From positions 88,459,703 through 88,523,702 of the forward strand of contig CM036753.1 of assembly GCA_020796225.1 (NCBI GenBank): a stretch of DNA of 64,000 nt, read 5' to 3'. Positions 12,000 to 21,099 of this stretch are shown in pieces. The stretch's first letter is position 1; each line of letters opens with the position of its first letter. The notes beneath the pieces were generated by a model, which was not told the origin of the DNA, ran no database searches, and worked only from the letters and a program-made list of their open reading frames with translations. Source of the stretch: Arion vulgaris. Its lineage: Eukaryota; Mollusca; Gastropoda; Stylommatophora; Arionidae. Position numbers and translations under genes: made by a program.

Positions 12000-12095
12000 G
12001 CATGACGGCAGAAGAGACGGGACACTGACCTATGAGAAAGATAAATTACGAAGGACTGTTATAGCAAAATTCTGCTCAGAATTTGCATGATGATA
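12000..12095 (+). mobile_element. LINE 3' end fragment (FCSG family)
   Basis: Plus-strand translation gives a LTYEKDKLRRTVIAKFCSE tail followed by the stop in a TGATGAT motif. It matches the C-terminal ends at 47625-47870 and 50710-50900 and the minus-strand end at 41560. Only about 30 residues survive. Confidence 0.6.
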
Positions 12096-12179
12096 AACTG
12101 CAGCAAACTTCGAATAACATCGGTATCGAAATTGCTCATCAAAAACAGTTACTCAAAGAAGGAGTAGAGAAAGATGATT

Positions 12180-12455
12180 TTAATTCAGTTAACTTGAAGA
12201 AACATGTACGTTAGTATAGCCAAGTGAGAAACATGTACGTTAGTATAGCCAAGTGAGAAACATGTACGTTAGTATAGCCAAGTGATTACATTAATGACTT
12301 CTCAATACATTTTAATTCAGTTAACTTGAAGAAACATGTACGTTAGTGTAGCCAAATGATTACATTAATGACTTCTCAATACATTTTAATTCAGTTAACT
12401 TGAAGAAACATGTACGTTAGTATAGCCAAGTGATTACATTACTGACTTCTCAATA
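12180..12455. repeat. Nested tandem repeats, 29-bp and about 77-bp units
   Basis: AACATGTACGTTAGTATAGC followed by CAAGTGAG is repeated three times at 29-bp spacing. The longer block starting TTTTAATTCAGTTAACTTG and ending CTTCTCAATACA is also present three times. The long block contains the short one, so two rounds of duplication at different scales are recorded. Confidence 0.88.
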
Positions 12456-12639
12456 CAATGAAGTTCAATTAGGACCAGTCGAACAATGCTGACATTAATT
12501 TGATGTACATTTCCTCCAACTATCCAATAAGATGGACCCGATACGTTTATGTTAACAAAATACAGAGTGAAGACTAAAACCATTTTTTTCTCAGTACAAA
12601 TAAAATTAAGATTATGTGCCCTGACAAATGACAATTTTA

Positions 12640-12795
12640 ATCCAAATTTACCATCAATAATGAAGACAATAACTTTAAGAAATGGACAGGTTACAGTCTG
12701 GCAGTGTGCAACACCAAGGCGAAAGACAGAGGATATTGGAGATTCATTACAGCCAACCTTCGATGTGGAGACGGCACCTGATGATGATGATAAAT
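12640..12795 (+). mobile_element. LINE 3' end fragment with (GAT)n tail
   Basis: The plus strand reads KAKDRGYWRFITANLRCGDG, then T and a stop codon inside GATGATGATGAT. The DR-W-R and (H/D)GT-stop pattern matches the L4 family ends at 35390-35665 and 53140-53725. The minus-strand frame of 127 codons across 12434-12817 is a shadow of this and flanking DNA. Confidence 0.6.
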
Positions 12796-12802
12796 GAAGA
12801 CA

Positions 12803-12993
12803 TTTGCATCGGCACACGATGGCAAGCGATCAACATCACGTCTACCGCCTTTACTTTCTAGTGCCTTTCTGGAATCCAATTGAGACTGGGTTGACCTGAG
12901 AGCTTTTACGGTCGGAAAAATGTCACGCCTGCTGTTGTATTGAACCCGGAACAACGAGAAGCGAGTGCACTAACCATTACGCCGAATCACTCT
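12803..12993 (-). mobile_element. SINE family B copy (tRNA-derived)
   Basis: On the minus strand the head has an A-box-like GGCGTAATGGTTAGTGCACT and a B-box-like GGGTTCAATAC, followed by a body with GGTCAACCCAGTCTCAATTG and GTAAAGGCGG, ending GTGTGCCGATG. It matches the better preserved copy at 26075-26292 block by block. It sits directly downstream of a LINE (GAT)n tail. Confidence 0.75.
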
Positions 12994-13177
12994 TTATAAA
13001 TGTTTTTTTTTTTCTGTTTAATATAAGATATAGATAATTTATGTTTAATTTAAGTTTGACATCTACAGCCCACTGGACAAAGCGAAGCAACCCCAGCTAT
13101 CGGAACTATTGTTTTGTTCAAGTTATTTCCCTTTGAATGAAATTGTGAAAATGTGTCGTTGTAACATGATTGCTTGA

Positions 13178-13545
13178 TTAATATAACCATCATCATTGAA
13201 TGTCGGCGTGTAAACGTGTGTGCTTCGATTTATTTCTTACACATTAAGATCTTATCGGTGGTGCACGAACTCCGTAGCACCGGCGAGGGTTCCGGTGTAA
13301 TTTTGAAGTAGGTGAAGATATTTAGTAGGAATTTTATATTTTAAAACCTTTTCTAATGAATTTTGCCTCGAGCAGCGGCTTACCATCCGGCTCTTCTCGA
13401 TTTTGAACTGCCAAGGGTTCGCTTACGTGCTCAAATTTAACACGGGACCTACAAGTTATCGTTCGTCTCCAACAGCACTAGGAACTTGATCTCCCTAGAC
13501 TAAGATCAGGGATCTCTGGAAAAATATCTCGATTTTAAACATCTC
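13178..13545 (-). mobile_element. SINE family C copy, 5'-truncated
   Basis: Minus-strand copy containing, in plus-strand order, GCACGAACTCCGTAGCACCG, GGCTCTTCTCGATTTTGAAC, AAGGGTTCGCTTACGTGCTC and ACACGGGACC. The 3' tail is an ATAA/ATCA-type run at the low-coordinate end. The tRNA-like head is absent or unrecognisable. 13546-14289 contains no recognised feature. Confidence 0.8.
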
Positions 13546-14298
13546 TAACGCACACACAAACTGAGGGGTAGAAATATTCAATAGTTTATGAAATATATAG
13601 AGTACAATAATATTGAGTGACAACTCTAAGGTAAACACAATTTTCTATACACAATTTTATGTACGTCTCAGCAACGACTCAACCAAATTGACGAGCAAAA
13701 AGTGTTATATAGTCCGTTTAAAAAACTCTAGCAACTCCTCAAAATGCCCAGCAGCAAACAGTTGACCGAGATTATTGAAATCTTGCAGAAAATTTGTAAT
13801 CTAAATGTCATCATGGGGAGTTTTTTTTTAGTGACGTCTGACAGCTGCTTTGCTTCAATTTTTATAAAATGTAATTTATTTTTATTTGTGTTACCCAAAA
13901 AACTAGCATATTGATAGTTCTGACAGTCCTTTCATCTTTTTTACAATATTTGAGTGATAATTATTTATTGTGCAAATTTGGGAATAAGTATTCCCACGTG
14001 TTTTACGGGAAAGGTCGAACACTTAAGCAAAAGGTGGCGGCTGAAAATGAAACTTTCAAACTGTGTGATTTAAAGAAACTTTCCTATATTGAACTATCCA
14101 AATAATAGGAAGATTACTGGATGTGGCAACTTTGTTTTGGAAAAAAAGAAGGAATATTGAAAAATGTTTAATGTCTATTACTGTATGTATGTTTAGTTTT
14201 TCCTTACATCTTGTTTCTCACTGTAAGTCTCAGATTGCAACATTATGTACATTTGTCACATTAGCTCAATGAGAATTAACGCAGTTTGTTTTGATGAT

Positions 14299-14504
14299 TT
14301 TTTTTTCCCGATCCAGAAGCACTTGAGCTTTTCAACTCTTCGGCTCGGTGCCATGGACATCGTAACTCTTCGGTTCGGTGCCACGAACACAGTAAATATG
14401 GGGAATCTGTGGCTTTTTATGCCATCCCACGGAATTGAACCCGCACACACACAGAGATAGTCACCCGTAGTCCAACGCGCTACGAACACGCTGGGCAGAC
14501 GGGC
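14299..14504 (-). mobile_element. SINE family A copy with 12-bp target duplication
   Basis: About 200-bp tRNA-derived element on the minus strand: GCCCGTCTGCCCAGCGTG, an A-box region GTAGCGCGTTGGACTACGGG, a B-box GGGTTCAATTCCGTGGGAT, a body with two copies of a GGTGCC(A)TGGACATC-like block, and an oligo-A tail after CTTCTGGATCGGG. It is flanked by TTTGATGATTTT at 14290-14301 and 14505-14516. The oligo-A tail and 12-bp duplication imply mobilisation by an A-tail-recognising LINE. Confidence 0.92.
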
Positions 14505-14540
14505 TTTGATGATTTTAAATACCGCTATCTTACTGTAAAC

Positions 14541-15003
14541 CAGTGTTTCCCAAAGTGGGTGATACCGTCCCCCAGTGGGCGCTAAATCGTTCTAGGGGAG
14601 GGGATAGCGGGTTCAGAAGAATTGGGCAGGGGGTGTTCAGGCGATTAGGGTCGGTGCCTCATTAAAGAAGAAACTAATAAAAAATATTTTAAAATAAATT
14701 ATTTTTCGTGATTTTGCGAATGAATAATCATTTAAAATTTGAATTCTTCATTTAAATTCATCTTGTGCCCGTCTTACAAGATCCATTTTTTCATCAATTT
14801 TCTATTTCATTCATATAACCATTTGAAAATTGACCATGTATGACAAAAATATATATCAATTTTCTATATCAAAGTGAAAATAGAGCATGCATATATGTGG
14901 GTTGTGGTGTGGGAGGTGGCAAACTGTTATAATGTGGAGGGGGGCGTTACAAGGTTTATGTTGTGCAAAGTTGGCGGTAGGTCGAAAAGTTTGGGAATCT
15001 ATA
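14541..15003. mobile_element. hAT-like non-autonomous element, 463 bp
   Basis: Begins CAGTGTTTCCCAAAGTGGG; the opposite end reads TATAGATTCCCAAACTTTTC in reverse complement, giving degenerate terminal inverted repeats of hAT type. CTGTAAAC flanks both sides (14533-14540 and 15004-15011), and two more matching bases extend it to TACTGTAAAC. An 8-bp duplication is the hAT hallmark. The interior has no ORF. Confidence 0.7.
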
Positions 15004-15234
15004 CTGTAAACACTTCTCTCTTGAAAAACTCCAAAGATATATTTTTTAGCTGATCTGATGTTAGTTAAGAACGAACATTGACACGAACTATTTCCTGAAA
15101 GTTCGTAGACGGGCGCCCCAACGTTAAGACGACAAGATAGTGGAGATTAGATAGAGGGGGGGAGAAACGGGGAGGGGGGATAGCGTCCACCCTCCAGGAA
15201 TATGACACGTTCATAAAATAGGTTGACACGTTTC

Positions 15235-15335
15235 TGGTCTTCGCCATCCGCGTAGTAAACTACCGACCAAAATTTTCCAATTCATTTGCTCCTCTCCCCT
15301 TCCTGGAACAATGTATGAGTACGCCCATGGACAGA
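15235..15335. repeat. Dispersed repeat, shared with 8941-9032
   Basis: Contains CTGGTCTTCGCCATCCGCGT, AGTAAACTACCGACCAAAAT and ACGCCCATGG in the same order and spacing as 8941-9032. The element to which both belong was not identified. Confidence 0.6.
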
Positions 15336-15437
15336 TGGATTATGTTCATGAAATAACATACTGTCGCTTTCTACTGTTTGCCAACATTGAAGGAACTTGT
15401 AGAATAATTATATTGAAAACTTATGCACTTTACAAAT

Positions 15438-15513
15438 ATGTCTCTAGCAGGGTTGCTATGGAAACTTTCAAACGTTATATGTACAGCTATTGGTCTTCCG
15501 CCCGGTCAGGAGT
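15438..15513. repeat. Dispersed repeat, shared with 17838-17913
   Basis: CTAGCAGGGTTGCTATGGAA and TATTGGTCTTCCGC recur at 17838-17913 with few changes, direct orientation. No coding meaning recognised. 15540-16180 holds nothing further that I recognise. Confidence 0.7.
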
Positions 15514-16187
15514 ACACGCAAAAAAGTAGCTTCCTGTTTGCATAATTAAGTGGTTGTTTGTAGGATTACGGTGGATCCGTTCTAGTTCCAGGACCACTTG
15601 TTGCTACGGACGGGATGATGAGAATTAGCTTTTGTAACGTTCATGGATATTTCAGTTAAGTGTAAACAATAAATAAATATAATATGAACTAGTTGAACAC
15701 TTATGTCTCTGGTTTCAATCAATCAATCACTCAATTCTCTGGTAATGAAGAGCAACGTCTATGTGTCCTGCATACAATTGAACTGATATTATGTCTGTGT
15801 TACTTCTATCAGAATAATTTAATAAAGTCAGCAATAAACAGGAAGAGAACTGCATGACTGAAAAAACTCAATAAAAAACAAAATCTTGACTTCTAAATCG
15901 TGTACTTTTCTTTTTCTCTACAAATTTTGATTTCTGTTATTCAAATTCAATTGTGTATCCTCATTCTGTTCTCTATTTTTTCGTTTGTCCGCTATTTTTT
16001 CAGACATTGTCATGGCGAATAACATGGAGCCTCTGACTAATTTTTGCATTAAGGCTTACTTTCTTTCTCACCAATGTCTCTCGTCCTTTAGGCGAGACTT
16101 TTTTCTGACTTCAGTGGTACTTGTAATTTAAAGTCACAAGTAAAGAAATATGATTTTCTCTAGTTCAACCACGCACACCAACAATTT

Positions 16188-16262
16188 TTGTCCTAAGCTG
16201 GCCTCGAACCTCAGAGTTTTCACGGTACGTGGCCACTAATGAATCGTGTTACCAGCCTCGTC
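16188..16262 (-). mobile_element. Possible tRNA-like SINE head
   Basis: On the minus strand a B-box-like GAGGTTCGAGGCC lies about 50 bases after GAGGCTGGTAACACGATTC, which resembles an A box. No cloverleaf could be confirmed by eye and no second copy was seen, so this may be chance. 16263-16984 has no other feature. Confidence 0.3.
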
Positions 16263-16984
16263 CTTGACACAAAGTGTTCTACAAACTGATAATTTATTAC
16301 TCTATAAAGTCAATGTTGCTAGAACGACTTTTATACACTGGTTGATTATCTTAATGTATTTGTTTGATTGATTATTATGATTGTATTTACGCAATACTGG
16401 TTAACATTACAATGACAGTATCACGTAACACAATCTATACAACACATTACACATTGTTCTCCTCCCTTCCATTATTTCGTTCTCTTGAAATATTGTCCAT
16501 ATTTTCAATGTTGTCTTATACTCTCTTATAAACTTCACTGTCTTTTGTAGCTCACACATTGCTCCGTGTAGTTTTCTGTTCAGTGCTGTTTCATTAGCAC
16601 CCTGAGTTTATCTCATTACATCATATTCGAGACAGTCTTGGGTGTCTGTTCACCTGACCGCTTGTCTGAATTGCCATTGAATGTTGAATACATGAAGCTG
16701 TGCATTCGATTGTGTATTGTTCTGACGAACATAATGATAACTTGTTCTAATCTGCTCATTTTATATTAGTCGTTTTGTGTCCACACTATCTATATACTAA
16801 GATTATAAGAATCAAGAACATCGAGGTCGCTCAGTCAACTTACTTTTCCAAGAAACTGATCGGTGCAGATTTGTACTACATGGTTGTTGGGCTAACTTAT
16901 TTTAGTTAGTCGTATTTGTCATCAGACAACATTCATATCCGATACATCAGTTTCAGTTGTAAGTTTCAATTAAACAAATATCAG

Positions 16985-17222
16985 AATACTAAGAGCATGC
17001 ATGCTCCCAGTTGCAACTTATGGACGTGAAGCAGAAATATTAAACAAGATAGTGGAAAAAAGCAAATATATTATTTTGAATAAAAATGTTACAATAGAGT
17101 CCTCTGTACAACATGGACAGAAAAGAGAACAAATAAATCGAGCCAAATGAATTCAAACTGAAAGAAAACTGATTGATACTACAAAAAAATAGAATGAGAA
17201 AATTGAAGGTTTGAACTTTTGA
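16985..17222 (+). mobile_element. LINE (FCSG family) reverse-transcriptase C-terminal part, interrupted
   Basis: With frameshifts, the plus strand reads RILRACMLPVATYGREAEIL, then an RVLCTTWTEKRTN-like segment and the start of a MRKLK-like helix. This is the order found at 28021-28452 and 47625-47870. The frame is then broken by another LINE (17223-17644) and its end reappears at 17645-17735. Confidence 0.7.
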
Positions 17223-17644
17223 TATATCTTCTTCTTCTTTTGTCATCACACTGCTACCGGGCTGTTGCCCAGTGTCGTGGTTTTCTGTTTTGTCTTGCGC
17301 TGTTCTGGTGGCTTGTGTGATTGTTATTTTTGCTCTTTCACAGGATTCTGCTACGCCATCTAACCATCATTTCCGTGGTCTTCTTCTTGCCTTCTTTCCC
17401 GATGTTCTGTTGTAGAAGACTCTGTTTACTGTGGAGTTTGGATGCATTCTTATCAAGTAGCCAAACCACTTCATTCTTTGTTTCTCAATGTAATTCAAGC
17501 AAGGTTCTGTGCCAACTTTCTTTCTTATGCTGATGTTGGTGACTGTCTTTTCTTGTGTTGTTGGTAACTTTTCGCAGGCAACGCATTTCACATGTAGTTA
17601 TTTTTGTGACTGCGCTTTGCTCATTGTCCATGTTTGGCTCTGGT
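17223..17644 (-). mobile_element. LINE 3' end nested in another LINE, 9-bp target duplication
   Basis: The minus-strand frame at 17367-17591 reads as a retrotransposon C-terminal region (NISIRKKVG, QRMKWFGYLIRM, KKARRRPRK). It is followed by an ARQNRKPRHW segment and a tail of AAGAAG triplets at the low-coordinate end. AACTTTTGA occurs at 17214-17222 and 17645-17653, flanking the insert. A plus-strand copy of the same 3' end is at 27150-27252. Confidence 0.72.
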
Positions 17645-17735
17645 AACTTTTGACTTTAAAGAGAGCTAAATGAGAAAGTATTGTTAAGGTGACAAAGTTC
17701 TGCTCAGGACAAGCCATTTCATGATGCAGTTTTAA
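17645..17735 (+). mobile_element. Distal end of the interrupted FCSG-family LINE
   Basis: Contains the terminal VKVTKFCSGQAIS-like residues and a stop in TGATG, matching the end of the family. It completes the copy at 16985-17222, from which the nested insert separates it; some intervening sequence has been lost. Confidence 0.65.
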
Positions 17736-17837
17736 TTGTGCTGTGATATTTCAAAAAATAATAGTGATAGTGATCTGCATTGTTTGAGGTTACGTCATAT
17801 GTTAGTCATTAAATAATATTTCTGCATTATAAAAATA

Positions 17838-17913
17838 TCTCTCTAGCAGGGTTGCTATGGAAACTTTCAAATGTTATATGTGCAGTTATTGGTCTTCCGC
17901 ATGGTCTGGGCAC
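17838..17913. repeat. Dispersed repeat, shared with 15438-15513
   Basis: Second copy of the segment with GCAGGGTTGCTATGGAAACT and ATTGGTCTTCCGCATGG. Confidence 0.7.
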
Positions 17914-18189
17914 ACGTTTAAACGGAGCCATATTCGAAGTAAATAGTGGTATTTTCAATTTTGGCGAGCGAAGTAGGACTCTTACTACACAGACGTAATA
18001 AAAACACGTAACCACGCCTTTCCTCAGAACCTTGTTGACTGTATCAAAATATATTTAGTCTAATTCGATTTCATAAATCCTTCAGCTACCGCTGGAGCAC
18101 AAGTCCTCAAACAAATATTTGCTATTCATTTCTATCCTGAAACATCATTTCCAAATCTGTCGATATTGATTCAGTTACTCCAATATCCA

Positions 18190-18680
18190 TTGTCATCTAT
18201 CTTATTTATATGATCTGTCTCTGTTTCTTTTTCCTTCTTTGTTCTAGAATAAAGTCAACCTTTCTATGTTATTTGTTGGTTGTCTTAATGTATGTTCTAT
18301 CCAGCGCCATCGTCTTTTCATAAAGTCTTGTTATACATGTGTTTGTTGGATTCTTTCCACCAGTTTCTTCCTCATTAGTAAATTTGTCATATTGTTTCAA
18401 TCCTTCTATTCTGCTCAAGCCACCTTTCAGAAAGCATGGAACCTGTTTACAACAGTTATTGTTAGCTTAAATGTTTCCAAACTTACATTAGGACTAACTT
18501 GATATTTGAGTGAGATATCTCTTGTTAATACTTTACTTGATTTCTGGTGATTTCCATTTTTTTTTTAGCTCACCTCTTGTCCTCTTGAAGTTTTTATTCT
18601 TAATTTGATATCATTATGTAGGTCTCCATTCTCACTTATGTTGCTGCCAAGATATGATATATATATATATATATTTCAAT
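18190..18680 (-). pseudogene. LINE reverse-transcriptase fragment, frameshifted
   Basis: On the minus strand a YLGSNISENGDLHNDIKLRI segment (the conserved stretch after the RT palm domain) is followed, after frameshifts, by KRRWRWIEHTLRQPTNNIER and LFWNKEGK. The order and spacing match LINE reverse transcriptases. A short AT microsatellite lies at 18655-18674. The plus-strand frame at 18266-18502 is its shadow. Confidence 0.7.
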
Positions 18681-19329
18681 AAACAATTAAATGTTGTAAT
18701 ATTTCAATTGGAGAGCTAGTCAATTTGCTAAAGAAATCTATATCTCAAACTAAAAATAAGATTTCAAACTTCCCAATTGTCTTTCAATCCTTTCAAAAAA
18801 CTGTATTATATTTTGAAGACAAAATGTAATGTTGACAAACTACAAATTTACAGCTATTATCTTATTCTTATCTATGTTGTTTGTATGGGCAACATAACCA
18901 AGTGAAGAAAAAAATTATTATGTTAACGACCTGCTTAAAGAGTTTTAAAACATAAAAACACAGAAACATGTGTTTACGAGTTGTGCTCTATTATTTATCC
19001 ACTACCATCGTCCCCACTCCCAATTCCATTCATTTTTACATAATCGATGTTGAATGTTGGCAGTTTTACTAGAAAATCAACTTCAATGGTTTTTTGAGGA
19101 CGTAATTATTAGAACATTCTTTTGTTAAAATGTCCGGATGTTTAATATACTGGATGATAGAACCAGACATCAACATAAAAGGAGTGTCATCAATCTCTCG
19201 CAGTGTGCATTCTTTGTTGCGGTGTCTTTGATAATCAACTAGAATTGAATACCTTGTCCAATATATAAAGGATGTTTTCTGTTCTGAACTTTGGATATCT
19301 GTATAACAATGTAACAGACCTCGTGTTAT

Positions 19330-19500
19330 TATGTGAAGAAATCGATTGAACACAGTGCATGACGTGCACTCAATCACAGTACACGGTCTGCAAAGACAGT
19401 GCACGACGTGCATTAAGATAACACAGTACACGGTCTGTAAACACAGTGAACGATGTGCATTCAAACACAGTAAACAGTCTACAATAAGAACACAATGCAC
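19330..19500. repeat. About 51-bp tandem repeat, 3 units
   Basis: Units contain CACAGTGCATGACGTGCA and CACAGTACACGGTCTG. This array grades into the 90-bp array that follows, sharing CACAG-TGCAC sub-blocks. 18681-19329 holds nothing else recognised. Confidence 0.8.
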
Positions 19501-19855
19501 AGACTAAGCCAAACATGAGCACGGCTTACTACAAAACACTTGCCCCAGCCTACAGTGAAGTACAGTCTACAATTAGAACACAGTGCACAGCCTAAGCCAA
19601 ACATGAGCACGGCTTACTACAAAACACTTGCCTCAGCCTACAGTGAAGTACAGTCTACAATAAGAACACAGTGCACAGCCTAAGTCAAACATGAGCACGG
19701 CTTACTACAAAACACTTGCCTCAGCCTACAGTGAAGTACAGTCTACAATTAGAACACAGTGCACAGCCTAAGTCAAACATGAGCACGGCTTACTACAAAA
19801 CACTTGCCCCAGCCTACAGTGAAGTACAGTCTACAATTAGAACACAGTGCACCTT
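19495..19855. repeat. 90-bp tandem repeat, 4 units
   Basis: Units start at AAGCCAAACATGAGCACGG, run through ACTACAAAACACTTGCC and CCTACAGTGAAGTACAGTCT, and end AGAACACAGTGCACAG. Differences are single substitutions (CCCC/CCTC, AATT/AATA). Confidence 0.95.
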
Positions 19856-20189
19856 CTAGAATCGCTCACGCTACACTACCTACAATCTCACACACACATT
19901 ACCTAACTTGAAATTAAGCTCTACTACAAATGACACCATATCTAACACAACCGAAGTACTATGTCAATGTTTCATTCCAAAAGTACTAATTGGTTAGAAA
20001 CCATCTCCGCCATAGAATATCGACTGCAATAGATCTACAACACTTCCTGTAGCTTGTCCTGGTGATACATTCTTCAAAACTGATCTTTGTAACCATATTG
20101 ATTTCTTCTTCAATTATATTGCCATCTTACTCTTGTCCGCTTATCTTCAAAGTTTCCTATCCAGTATAGTTTTCATCATGTACACTTTA

Positions 20190-20640
20190 CTGAGTCAGCG
20201 ACGTCTCAGATGGCTGGGACACGTGCGCCGTATGAGCGATGATAGAATCCCAAAGAACATTCTATATGGTCAACTCGCATCTGGCGCTAGACAGCATGGG
20301 CGCCATTATTACGCTTCATTGACACCTGCAAGCGTGATCTAACTCATGCGACATAGACAAAAACACTGTGAGCGCTGGCCAAAGACAGGCAAGCATGGCG
20401 AGCGGCAGTGAGGGCGGCTCAAAAAGAAAGAAGAAAACACATCACATGTGGAGGCATAAGAGAGCACAGAGAGCAAGAGAGAACATCCCATGCATCGGCT
20501 CTAGTCTCCAGTTTTACCTGCAGCAACTGTGGCAAGGATTGCCACTCCAGAATAGGCCATTACAACCACATGAAACGTTGTGATTCAGCACAGAACATAC
20601 TACGTGACTCAAGACCTATTGTCTCCTGAAACAAAGAGGC
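20190..20640 (+). pseudogene. LINE ORF2 C-terminus with zinc knuckle, frameshifted
   Basis: Frame one reads LRWLGHVRRMSDDRIPK, then NILYGQLASGARQHGR; after frameshifts a second frame gives RAAQKERRKHITCGG and CSNCGKDCHSRIGHYNHMKRC-type cysteine/histidine spacing. This is the common C-terminal end of a non-LTR retrotransposon reverse transcriptase with a terminal C2HC/C2H2-type motif. The copy is 5'-truncated at 20190. A relative is at 51090-51600. Confidence 0.82.
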
Positions 20641-20880
20641 CAATGATAATGATAGTTTTCAGCAGAGAGTCATGTTTCTTGATATGTCCAAAATATTTGA
20701 TTTATTTTTGTTTGTTCTTCAACATTTCCTTTCCATTTCAGAACTTCATCTATTTGTGTGTCCATGCAATTGTTTGTCTTCTAGATATTTGTTCAGTGTT
20801 CAGTTTTATATGTCATTTATTAATTAATGATGAATATAAATACCATCTGGTAGATTTTATTTTTAAAGTTACTTATTTTT

Positions 20881-21082
20881 TTTCCGATCCAGAAGCACTT
20901 CTTGAGCTTTCAGCTCTTCGGCTCGGTGCCATGAACATCGTAACCCTTCGGTTTGGTGCCACGAACACCGTAAATCTGGGGAACCTGTGGCTTTTTCTGC
21001 CAGCCCGTGGAATTGATCCCGCACTCACAGAGGGCTTGACACCCGCAGTCCAACGCGCTACCAACACGCTGGGCACGCGGGC
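20881..21082 (-). mobile_element. SINE family A copy
   Basis: Same structure as the 14.3 kb copy: oligo-T at the low end on the plus strand, GATCCAGAAGCACTT, two GGTGCCA blocks, B-box complement GGAATTGATCCC and A-box complement CCAACGCGCTACCAACACGC. It is flanked by near-identical 11-mers AAAGTTACTTA (20865-20875) and AAATTTACTTA (21083-21093). The short ORFs on both strands here are artefacts. Confidence 0.9.
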
Positions 21083-21099
21083 AAATTTACTTACAATTC

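Noticed and set aside
12434..12817. 127-codon minus-strand ORF
   Set aside because: It overlaps a LINE 3' end read on the plus strand and ends in a GAT microsatellite; no domain seen.
19069..19500. 143-codon minus-strand ORF rich in Cys
   Set aside because: Its first part is encoded by the tandem repeat at 19330-19500; the remainder has no recognisable domain or splice support.
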